Assembly (NCBI GenBank): GCA_016208345.1
Contig: JACQYG010000356.1
Coordinates: forward strand, 1-6,961
Reading direction: 5' to 3'
DNA: 6,961 bases
DNA from: Chloroflexota bacterium
GTDB taxonomy: Bacteria > Chloroflexota > DTOL01 > JACQYG01
Part shown: piece after piece, positions 1 through 4,771 of the stretch
Numbering within the stretch: position 1 is the stretch's first letter
Layout of the letters: each line of letters opens with the position of its first letter
Notes under the pieces: model-generated
Seen by the model: the letters and a program-made list of their open reading frames with translations, nothing else
What the model was told of the DNA's origin: nothing
Database searches by the model: none
Position numbers and translations under genes: made by a program

Positions 1-1
1 C

Positions 2-289
2 AAGGCCAGCCGGGGGGCGACGGGGGAGAACGCCATCCGGGTGTCGGTGAACCTGGCCGATGCGATCCTGGCCCCCATCGGCGTGGTCATCCCCAATTCT
101 ATGATGGGCGAGATCACCCCTGGCATCGCCGAGGCCGTGGCCGGTGCTCGCGGATACAAGCTCCTCCTGGCCATCAACCAGCCCCATTTCGAGTTCGTCG
201 GTGTGGAGGCCCGGCCCCTGACCAAGCAGATCAGCGCGGCCATTGGGGTCATTCGGGAGCGAATGGGCTCACCGAGGCAAGGCTCTTGA
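2..289 (+). CDS. DUF3842 family protein, C-terminal part (5' end outside window)
   Basis: An open frame runs in from the left edge and ends with TGA at 287-289, giving about 95 residues. The visible part contains GATGEN near its start, then APIGVVIPNSMMGEITP and a C-terminal stretch with FVGVEARPL. From memory these match the conserved C-terminal half of the DUF3842 family, small Rossmann-like proteins (about 120-140 aa) of mostly anaerobic bacteria that begin with a glycine-rich DGQGGGIG motif. That N-terminal motif would lie upstream and is not visible. The GTG at 41 is internal to the conserved region and is not taken as the start. The function of the family is unknown to me. Its place just upstream of a CooT-like nickel protein suggests, but does not show, a link with metal handling. 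The stop codon overlaps the -35 box of the next promoter. Confidence 0.8.
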   Translation, partial: KASRGATGENAIRVSVNLADAILAPIGVVIPNSMMGEITPGIAEAVAGARGYKLLLAINQPHFEFVGVEARPLTKQISAAIGVIRERMGSPRQGS

Positions 290-314
290 CAGCCAGCCTC
301 GAACGTGGTATATT
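286..314 (+). promoter_or_regulatory. Sigma70-type promoter (TTGACA / TATATT)
   Basis: TTGACA at 286-291 and TATATT at 309-314 are separated by exactly 17 bases, close to the bacterial housekeeping consensus. Transcription would start around 320-323. The -35 box overlaps the TGA stop of the upstream gene, which fits a promoter placed immediately after it. It is the best promoter seen in the window, and the only one found upstream of the cooT-lar-transporter genes. Because a strong terminator lies about 30 bases after the expected start, it drives either a short RNA or a leader with conditional read-through. Confidence 0.75.
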
Positions 315-319
315 TCAAG

Positions 320-395
320 CGTCGGCATGAAGCCGCGGGTTCGATCATGAAGATCATCTATCCTGGCCTGAAGGCCGGGGCGATGATCTTTTTTT
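320..395 (+). ncRNA. Possible short leader RNA or small RNA between promoter and terminator
   Basis: The interval between the predicted transcription start near 320 and the end of the T-run at 395 is about 75 bases and has no credible coding sequence. It could fold into a small 5' hairpin (CATGA 326-330 with TCATG 345-349) followed by the terminator stem. I do not recognise a known riboswitch or small RNA consensus in it. The call rests only on the promoter-terminator arrangement and is speculative. Confidence 0.3.
351..395 (+). terminator. Strong intrinsic terminator or attenuator upstream of cooT
   Basis: AGATCATC at 351-358 pairs perfectly with GATGATCT at 382-389. Inside it, CCTGGCC (362-368) pairs with GGCCGGG (373-379) with one G-T wobble, closing on a TGAA loop at 369-372. 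A run of seven T follows at 389-395. This is a typical Rho-independent terminator in the + direction. An upstream GATCAT at 343-348 could compete for the same GATGATC strand, and CATGA (326-330) can pair with TCATG (345-349), so alternative folds of the leader are possible. Whether it terminates the upstream gene, bounds a roughly 75-base RNA, or attenuates the nickel genes cannot be decided from the sequence. Confidence 0.8.
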
Positions 396-422
396 GTTTG
401 TTTACGGTTCGTTGACTTCGTT

Positions 423-461
423 GGGACACGGATAGGCACAGAGGGACACGGACCTGTTCTA
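423..461 (+). repeat. Dispersed intergenic repeat, copy A
   Basis: This 39-base stretch aligns without gaps to 4638-4676, with 30 of 39 bases identical (shared blocks GGGAC, CGGATA, CAC, CACGGA and TGTTCTA). Its first part also matches the reverse complement of 4740-4762 (18 of 23). All copies are in non-coding DNA. The unit resembles the ACACGGATAAACAC-like repeats that I recall from intergenic regions of several environmental bacterial genomes. It lies in the 5' region of cooT. Confidence 0.7.
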
Positions 462-483
462 GGCCAGGGAAATGGGGGCGCTC

Positions 484-684
484 ATGTGTGAAGGCACAGC
501 CTATGTGGTGCGGGACGGCCAGGAGAGGAAGGTCATGGAGAACGTGATCCTCATCCAGCCGGAGGGTAACGAGATCCTTCTGGCCGATCTTCTGGGTAAG
601 CGACAAATCGTGCGAGGGACGATCAAGAAGATCGATCTCTTGAAGCACCTGGTGGTCATCGCGGAGTCAGCGGCCTGTCCTTAA
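484..684 (+). CDS. cooT: CooT-family small nickel-binding protein
   Basis: A 66-residue protein beginning Met-Cys-Glu-Gly, with MENVILIQPEGNEI (18-31) and a final segment KKIDLLKHLVVIAE (48-61). This pattern and length match the CooT family, small beta-rich homodimers. In Rhodospirillum rubrum CooT, Cys2 at the N-terminus binds one Ni(II) and the protein helps mature CO dehydrogenase. The start at 484 is chosen over the in-frame ATG at 472 because it places the cysteine at position 2, and because AGGGA (466-470) lies only one base before 472. The Shine-Dalgarno for 484 is weak (GGGGG at 474-478). There is a second cysteine at residue 65, near the C-terminus. No CO dehydrogenase gene is in the window, so here the protein more likely serves general nickel handling or the downstream lar genes. 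That role is inferred. Confidence 0.85.
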   Translation: MCEGTAYVVRDGQERKVMENVILIQPEGNEILLADLLGKRQIVRGTIKKIDLLKHLVVIAESAACP

Positions 685-686
685 CA

Positions 687-709
687 CCGTACACCTTGCA
701 GGTGTACGG
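687..709. promoter_or_regulatory. Perfect palindrome CCGTACACCT-N3-AGGTGTACGG, possible operator or RNA hairpin
   Basis: CCGTACACCT (687-696) and AGGTGTACGG (700-709) are perfect inverted repeats separated by TGC. It begins three bases after the cooT stop codon. No T-run follows, so it is not a classical terminator, although it could act as a 3' stabilising hairpin. The half-site GGTGTAC occurs again at 812-818, directly before the larE Shine-Dalgarno. This suggests either a dimeric regulator's operator or an RNA switch in which 689-695 pairs alternatively with 812-818. Confidence 0.55.
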
Positions 710-818
710 GGGCACTGGGTGTGGCGTAGTGGCAGACGGCCCTGTCCGCCTGGGCTGGCCAACGCGGTAGGGCCACTCCAGAATGAGACTTGCCGACAGG
801 TTTGTCGCGCCGGTGTAC

Positions 819-824
819 AAGGAG
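819..824 (+). promoter_or_regulatory. Shine-Dalgarno of larE (AAGGAG)
   Basis: AAGGAG at 819-824 lies eight bases before the TTG at 833. It decides the larE start in favour of this TTG rather than any upstream in-frame codon. It is immediately preceded by the GGTGTAC half-site at 812-818, so pairing of that segment could affect ribosome access. Confidence 0.85.
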
Positions 825-832
825 AACGGGCC

Positions 833-1663
833 TTGAATTCTTTACTGGCAAAGAAAAACGATCTGGTGGGGATCTTGCGCCAGCTTGAGAGCGTGGTGGT
901 GGCGTATTCGGGTGGGGTCGACAGCACGCTGCTCCTCAAGATGTGCCAGGATACCCTGGGCAACGAGAGGGTGCTGGCGGTGACGGCCATCTCAGAAACC
1001 TACCCCTCGGAGGAGGTGCAGGCCGCCACGCGCCTGGCCCGGTCCCTGGGGGCCAGGCACCGTCTGATCACCACCGCGGAGTTGAGCAACCCCAGCTTCG
1101 CCGCCAACCCGCCCGACCGCTGCTACCACTGCAAGAGCGAGCTCTTCGGCAAGCTGAAGGAGATCGCGGTTCAGGAGGGCCTGCAGTACGTGGTAGATGG
1201 GGCCAACCGCGATGACCTGGCCGACCACCGCCCCGGCCGGCGGGCCGGCAGGGAGTTAGGTGTTCAGAGCCCCTTGCAGCAGGCAGGGCTGACCAAGGAC
1301 GAGATCCGCGCCCTCTCCAGGGAGCTGGGGCTCCCCACGTGGAACAAACCCTCCTTCGCTTGCCTGGCCTCCCGTCTCCCCTATGGGGCGGTTATCACCA
1401 AAGAGGCCCTGGCTCAGGTCGATCAGGCCGAGGGGTTCCTGCGCCAACTGGGGGTAGGGCAATTGCGGGTCCGCCACCACGGCCCCATCGCCCGCATCGA
1501 GGTTGAGCCAGGGGATTTCCCGCTCCTGACCGCCAGGGAGAACCGCGAGCGCGTCGTGGCGCGGTTTAAGGAAATTGGCTACCTCTACGTAACCCTGGAT
1601 CTTGCCGGCTATCGCACCGGCAGCATGAATGAGGCGCTACAAGGTGAGAAAAGAGCAACTTAG
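833..1663 (+). CDS. larE: LarE, ATP-dependent sacrificial sulfur transferase for NPN cofactor synthesis
   Basis: LarE adenylates the carboxylates of pyridinium-3,5-biscarboxylic acid mononucleotide and replaces their oxygen with sulfur, the second stage of NPN cofactor synthesis, in the cytoplasm. The 276-residue length matches L. plantarum LarE. The PP-loop SGGVDS is at 26-31, NPPDRCYHCKSELF at 92-105, GANRDDLADHRPG at 123-135 and the PSFACLASRLPYG block at 173-185. The start is TTG at 833 with AAGGAG eight bases upstream; an upstream GTG at 719 would add residues unlike the family. L. plantarum LarE has Trp97 and the sacrificial Cys176; here position 97 is Cys, 100 is Cys, 176 is Ala and 177 is Cys. 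This three-cysteine pattern fits the LarE type reported to hold a [4Fe-4S] cluster that supplies sulfur catalytically. That is inference from the pattern. The gene overlaps larB. Confidence 0.96.
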   Translation: MNSLLAKKNDLVGILRQLESVVVAYSGGVDSTLLLKMCQDTLGNERVLAVTAISETYPSEEVQAATRLARSLGARHRLITTAELSNPSFAANPPDRCYHCKSELFGKLKEIAVQEGLQYVVDGANRDDLADHRPGRRAGRELGVQSPLQQAGLTKDEIRALSRELGLPTWNKPSFACLASRLPYGAVITKEALAQVDQAEGFLRQLGVGQLRVRHHGPIARIEVEPGDFPLLTARENRERVVARFKEIGYLYVTLDLAGYRTGSMNEALQGEKRAT

Positions 1664-2405
1664 GGAGCTCTTGGATGCCGTCAGGACGGGCAACCTCTCG
1701 GTGGATGGTGCTCTGGAGAGGCTAAAAACCCTTCCTTACGAGGATCTGGGCTTCGCCAAGATCGACCACCATCGAGCCTTGCGCAAAGGCTTCCCGGAGG
1801 CCATCTTCTGCCTGGGGAAGAGCGCGGAGCAGGTGGCGGACATCGTCCAGAGCATGCTGCTGCATCAGGCCACGGTCCTGGCCACCAGGGCAAATGAGGG
1901 GATCTTCACTGCCATCCGTGCCGTGGCCCGGGGAGCGGTCTACCACCCCCTGGCGCAGCTCGTGGTCATCGGGGGCGAGCCAGAGGCCTCCAGAAAGGGG
2001 ATGGTCCTGGTGCTCAGCGGCGGCACGGCGGATCTCCCAGTGGCCGAGGAGGCGGCGGTGACCGCCGAGGCCATGGGGAGCCGGGTCCAGCGCCTCTACG
2101 ACGTGGGAGTGGCGGGGCTGCATCGCCTCCTGGACCAGGGCGAGAAACTCTTCGCGGCCAGGGTGGTGGTTGTCGTGGCGGGGATGGAGGGGGCCCTCGC
2201 CAGCGTCGTCGGCGGTCTGGTGGCCTGCCCGGTCATCGCCGTGCCCACCAGCGTGGGCTATGGTGCCAGCTTCCAGGGCCTGGCGGCGCTCCTGGGGATG
2301 CTGAACAGTTGTGCTCCGGGCGTGGCGGTGGTGAACATCGACAACGGCTTCGGCGCCGGCTACCTGGCGAGCATAATCAACCGCCTGGGCCAGGTGACAG
2401 AATGA
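1629..2405 (+). CDS. larB: LarB, pyridinium-3,5-biscarboxylic acid mononucleotide synthase
   Basis: LarB carboxylates and hydrolyses nicotinic acid adenine dinucleotide to P2CMN, the first step of NPN synthesis. The protein is 258 aa from ATG 1629. An N-terminal helical segment (about 8-35, LRELLDAV...ALERLK) leads into a PurE-like (AIR carboxylase) domain with SGGTADLPVAEEA (130-142), GMEGALASVVGGL (185-197), PTSVGYGASFQGL (206-218) and LNSCAPGVAVVNIDNGFGAG (225-244). Cys228 in NSCAPG corresponds to the nucleophile Cys221 of L. plantarum LarB, which forms a covalent adduct with the substrate ring. Start: ATG 1629 overlaps larE by 35 bases. GTG 1644 is an equally possible start (253 aa), with GAGG nine bases before it and a protein then beginning MRKEQLRELL. 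The end overlaps the larC start as ATGA. Confidence 0.96.
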   Translation: MRRYKVRKEQLRELLDAVRTGNLSVDGALERLKTLPYEDLGFAKIDHHRALRKGFPEAIFCLGKSAEQVADIVQSMLLHQATVLATRANEGIFTAIRAVARGAVYHPLAQLVVIGGEPEASRKGMVLVLSGGTADLPVAEEAAVTAEAMGSRVQRLYDVGVAGLHRLLDQGEKLFAARVVVVVAGMEGALASVVGGLVACPVIAVPTSVGYGASFQGLAALLGMLNSCAPGVAVVNIDNGFGAGYLASIINRLGQVTE

Positions 2406-3607
2406 GGATCGCCTACTTCGACTGTTTCTCCGGCATCTCCGGCAATATGATCCTGGGGGCGCTCCTGGATGCGGGGTTGCCCCTGGATGACCTTCGGCGG
2501 GAGCTAAACAAGCTCCCCTTATCCGGTTACGAGATCGAGGCCACCCGCGTCAGCAAACAGGGCCTCGCCGCGACCTACGTGGCAGTCCGGGTGCAGGAGG
2601 AGCAACCGGAAAGGACGCTGGGGGACATCCTGGCGATCATCGCCCGGAGCACCCTACCTGAAAAGGCCAAGGGCCAGAGCCAGCGCATCTTTACCTGCCT
2701 GGCGGCGGCGGAGGGCAGGGTGCACGGCCAGGATGCCGAGGCGGTCCGCCTCCACGAGGTGGGCGCCGTGGACGCCATGGTGGACATCGTGGGCGCCGCT
2801 ATCGGACTGCAGCTCCTGGGGGTCGAGCGGGTGGAGTGCTCCCCATTGAACCTGGGCCATGGATTCGTCCGGGCCCGGCATGGGGTGCTGCCGGTGCCTG
2901 CCCCTGCTACCCTGGAACTCTTGAGAGGGGTGCCCGTCTACAGCCGGGGCACCGCCCACGAGCTGGTTACCCCCACCGGGGCCGCCATCGTCGCCAGCCT
3001 GGCCGCCCGCTTCGGCCCCCTGCCCGCCATGGCCGTGGAGGGGGTAGGCTACGGGGCAGGAAAGGCCGATCTAAAGAGGCCGAACCTCCTGCGCCTGATC
3101 CTGGGCCAGGACCAGGGGATCGGCCAGGTCTATCTCAGCGATGCAGTAACCGTGCTGGAGACCAACCTGGACGACATGAACCCCCAGTTCTACGACTACG
3201 TGATGGAGCGCCTCTTCGCTGCTGGGGCCCTGGACGTGTATCTCAGTCCCATCCAGATGAAGAAGAACCGGCCGGGGGTCGCTCTCTCCGTGCTCTGCCA
3301 CCAGGGCCAGGTGGAGGAGATGCTGGCCATCATCTTTGCCGAAACCTCCACCCTGGGGGTGCGGGTCTCAGAGAGGACCAGGCGTTGTCTCGAGCGCTCC
3401 ACCACGGTCTTGAACACCAGGTACGGCCAGATCCGGGTCAAGGTGGCGCGCCGTGGCGAGGCCATCCTGCATGTGGCCCCGGAGTATGAGGACTGCAAGA
3501 GGGCGGCAAGACAGCATGGCGTCACCCTCAGCGCGGTTTACCAGGAGGCAACGAGACAAGCGATCGAGGATAGCGGATTGCGGAACAGAGCAGACCACGT
3601 ATCTTGA
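2402..3607 (+). CDS. larC: LarC, nickel-insertion cyclometallase of NPN cofactor synthesis (unsplit)
   Basis: LarC inserts Ni into pyridinium-3,5-bisthiocarboxylic acid mononucleotide in a CTP-dependent cyclometallation, giving the mature NPN cofactor. The start is the ATG at 2402, which overlaps the larB stop as ATGA; this gives 401 aa beginning MRIAYFDCFSGISGNM, the usual family N-terminus. Visible family blocks are DCFSGISGNMILGALLDAG (7-25), LHEVGAVDAMVDIVGAA (117-133), THE-like loop HELVTPTGAAI (186-196), ETNLDDMNPQFYDYVMERLF (253-272), DVYLSPIQMKKNRPG (278-292) and ETSTLGVR (314-321). In L. plantarum the protein is encoded by larC1 and larC2 joined by a programmed ribosomal frameshift; here both parts lie in one continuous frame with no shift. 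The C-terminal 12 residues look divergent. Co-translation with larB is likely. Confidence 0.96.
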   Translation: MRIAYFDCFSGISGNMILGALLDAGLPLDDLRRELNKLPLSGYEIEATRVSKQGLAATYVAVRVQEEQPERTLGDILAIIARSTLPEKAKGQSQRIFTCLAAAEGRVHGQDAEAVRLHEVGAVDAMVDIVGAAIGLQLLGVERVECSPLNLGHGFVRARHGVLPVPAPATLELLRGVPVYSRGTAHELVTPTGAAIVASLAARFGPLPAMAVEGVGYGAGKADLKRPNLLRLILGQDQGIGQVYLSDAVTVLETNLDDMNPQFYDYVMERLFAAGALDVYLSPIQMKKNRPGVALSVLCHQGQVEEMLAIIFAETSTLGVRVSERTRRCLERSTTVLNTRYGQIRVKVARRGEAILHVAPEYEDCKRAARQHGVTLSAVYQEATRQAIEDSGLRNRADHVS

Positions 3608-3613
3608 AGGAGG
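3607..3613 (+). promoter_or_regulatory. Shine-Dalgarno of cbiM (AAGGAGG)
   Basis: AAGGAGG at 3607-3613, beginning on the last base of the larC stop codon, is six bases before the ATG at 3620. It fixes that start and indicates independent initiation of the transporter genes despite tight linkage to larC. Confidence 0.9.
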
Positions 3614-3619
3614 TTTTCG

Positions 3620-4633
3620 ATGCATATCCCCGATGGATATCTCAGCCCGGCGACCTGCGCCGTGATGTATGCAGCGGCGGCACCCTTCTGGTACCGGGCC
3701 AGCCGCAGGGTTCGGGAGACGCTGAGCCACCGGGCGGTGCCTCTCCTGGCCCTGGTCTCGGCCTTCTCTTTCGTGATCATGATGTTCAACGTCCCCCTGC
3801 CCGGAGGCACCACCGGCCATGCCGTGGGCGGCGCCATCGCCGCCATCGTCCTGGGACCCTGGGGGGCCACCATCGCCATCTCCATTGCCCTGGCCATTCA
3901 GGCCCTTTTCTTCGGCGACGGCGGCATCCTGGCCTTCGGTGCCAATGCCTTCAACATGGCCATCGTCATGCCCCTGGTGGCCTGGTACACCTACCGGGCC
4001 ATCGCCAGCCGAAGCCCCCTGGCATCGCGCCGGCGGGTGTTGGCGGGGGCAGTGGCCGGCTGGCTCTCGCTGAACGTGGCGGCCCTCTGCGCCGCCGTGG
4101 AGTTCGGCCTCCAGCCCTACCTTTTCCACACTGCCGACGGGACGCCCCTTTACCAGCCCTACACCCTGGAGGTGGCCATCCCGGCCATGATGATCCCACA
4201 TCTTCTGGCGGCCGGTATGGTGGAAGGGGTCATCACGGCACTCCTGGTGACCTATTTGCAGCGGGCCAACCAACCCATCCTGGCCCTAGCCGAGCCCACC
4301 GCCGGGGTGACGGGCTGGCGGCTTTGGCCCCTCTGGGTGGGCCTGGCAGCCCTGGTCATCCTCACGCCCTTGGGCCTCCTCGCCTCCGGCACCGCCTGGG
4401 GGGAATGGGGGGCGGATGAGCTCCAAGGTTTGTTGGGCTTCGTGCCGCAGGGGCTGGAGGGGCTCTCCGGTCTCTGGCCGGCCCCGCTTCCCGATTACGC
4501 TGTGCCGGGGCTGGGGGTGGTCCCCGGCTACCTGGTCTCGGCAGCGATAGGCATTGGCCTGGCCGCCGCCGTCCTGCTGGTGATCGGCCGGCTTTTAGCC
4601 CGCCCGGGGGCTGGCGCTCGTCCTCAAGTTTAG
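3620..4633 (+). CDS. cbiM: CbiM/NikM-type nickel ECF transporter S component with fused N-like C-terminal part (LarMN-like)
   Basis: Integral membrane substrate-binding subunit of an energy-coupling factor transporter, 337 aa. It begins MHIPDGYLSP; in NikM/CbiM the free N-terminus and His2 bind the metal together with a further histidine. His67 in TTGHAVGG (64-71) sits at the position of the metal ligand His67 of Thermoanaerobacter NikM2. Hydrophobic segments cover about 40-58, 68-95, 103-126, 138-162, 184-213 and 235-256. The C-terminal part (about 257-325: GTAWGEWGADEL, PDYAVPG, then a last membrane helix 303-325) resembles the PDGLE/CbiN-like part of fused NikMN proteins. Nickel rather than cobalt is inferred from the adjoining larE, larB and larC and from the absence of cobalamin genes. 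It corresponds to L. plantarum LarMN. Twelve bases separate it from larC. Confidence 0.92.
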   Translation: MHIPDGYLSPATCAVMYAAAAPFWYRASRRVRETLSHRAVPLLALVSAFSFVIMMFNVPLPGGTTGHAVGGAIAAIVLGPWGATIAISIALAIQALFFGDGGILAFGANAFNMAIVMPLVAWYTYRAIASRSPLASRRRVLAGAVAGWLSLNVAALCAAVEFGLQPYLFHTADGTPLYQPYTLEVAIPAMMIPHLLAAGMVEGVITALLVTYLQRANQPILALAEPTAGVTGWRLWPLWVGLAALVILTPLGLLASGTAWGEWGADELQGLLGFVPQGLEGLSGLWPAPLPDYAVPGLGVVPGYLVSAAIGIGLAAAVLLVIGRLLARPGAGARPQV

Positions 4634-4637
4634 GCGC

Positions 4638-4762
4638 GGGACGCGGATAAACACCGATGAGCACGGATTTGTTCTATGTTGTTAGCCGTGTCCAGTTCCT
4701 GACATGGTGGACGCTAACTCGATTGGTTGCTGAAGAAAATCCCTCTGTGTTTATCTACGTCC
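4638..4762. repeat. MITE-like palindromic element: repeat copies B and C (inverted) around a hairpin
   Basis: Copy B (4638-4676) matches copy A at 423-461 in 30 of 39 positions. Copy C (4740-4762) is inverted: its reverse complement matches B in 17 of 23 positions and A in 18 of 23, sharing GGACG and GATAAACAC with B. Between them, GTTAGC (4681-4686) pairs with GCTAAC (4713-4718) and GTCCA (4690-4694) with TGGAC (4708-4712), around a 13-base loop. The whole therefore forms nested inverted repeats. It has no coding potential, is less GC-rich than its surroundings and interrupts an otherwise tightly packed operon between cbiM and cbiQ. Whether it is mobile, a folded RNA spacer, or a decayed pair of repeats is not known. 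Confidence 0.65.
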
Positions 4763-4771
4763 ACTCCCGAT

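Larger units (their letters stand above)
685..832 (+). other. Structured leader between cooT and larE
   Basis: This 148-base interval has no credible gene but holds many complementary segments: the 10-bp palindrome at 687-709; GGCCCT (738-743) with AGGGCC (769-774); a competing pair AGTGGC (728-733) with GCCACT (772-777); and CGACA (794-798) with TGTCG (803-807) around a GGTT loop. GTACACC (689-695) could also pair with GGTGTAC (812-818), which abuts the larE Shine-Dalgarno. Mutually exclusive pairings next to a ribosome binding site are what a cis-acting regulatory RNA would show. No riboswitch consensus is recognised by eye, and GC-rich DNA gives chance pairings, so this remains a candidate only. 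Confidence 0.4.

Noticed and set aside
412..440. Second promoter at TTGACT for cooT
   Set aside because: No acceptable -10 box at 16-18 bases; the nearest candidate, GATAGG, is only 13 bases away.
358..648. 96-codon open frame on the - strand over the terminator and cooT
   Set aside because: It crosses a strong terminator hairpin and the repeat and is antisense to a recognisable CooT-like gene.
716..790. tRNA-like D-arm (GTGGCGTAGTGGCAG)
   Set aside because: No matching acceptor stem, anticodon arm or T-arm GGTTCGA at the right spacing.
790..819. Promoter TTGCCG / TGTACA before larE
   Set aside because: Weak boxes with 18-base spacing, and transcription would start after the Shine-Dalgarno of larE.
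719..832. Upstream GTG start for larE at 719
   Set aside because: It would add 38 residues with no family resemblance across the palindrome-rich leader; TTG 833 has AAGGAG eight bases upstream and gives the family length of 276 aa.
685..832. NiCo or cobalamin riboswitch
   Set aside because: GCCACT and GGCAG fragments occur, but the ordered conserved blocks of either class as I know them are not present. Kept only as an unclassified structured leader.
2309..2401. Upstream start for larC at 2309
   Set aside because: The added 31 residues are the larB frame read out of register (Gly/Arg/Pro-rich), whereas ATG 2402 gives the canonical MRIAYFDCFSG N-terminus.
3368..4273. 301-codon open frame on the - strand
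   Set aside because: It is antisense to larC and cbiM, both clearly coding, and its composition (Gly, His, Gln, Asp-rich) is typical of a high-GC shadow frame with no recognisable domain.
423..4762. CRISPR array from the ACACGGAT repeats
   Set aside because: Only three diverged copies, one inverted and thousands of bases apart, with no regular spacers.
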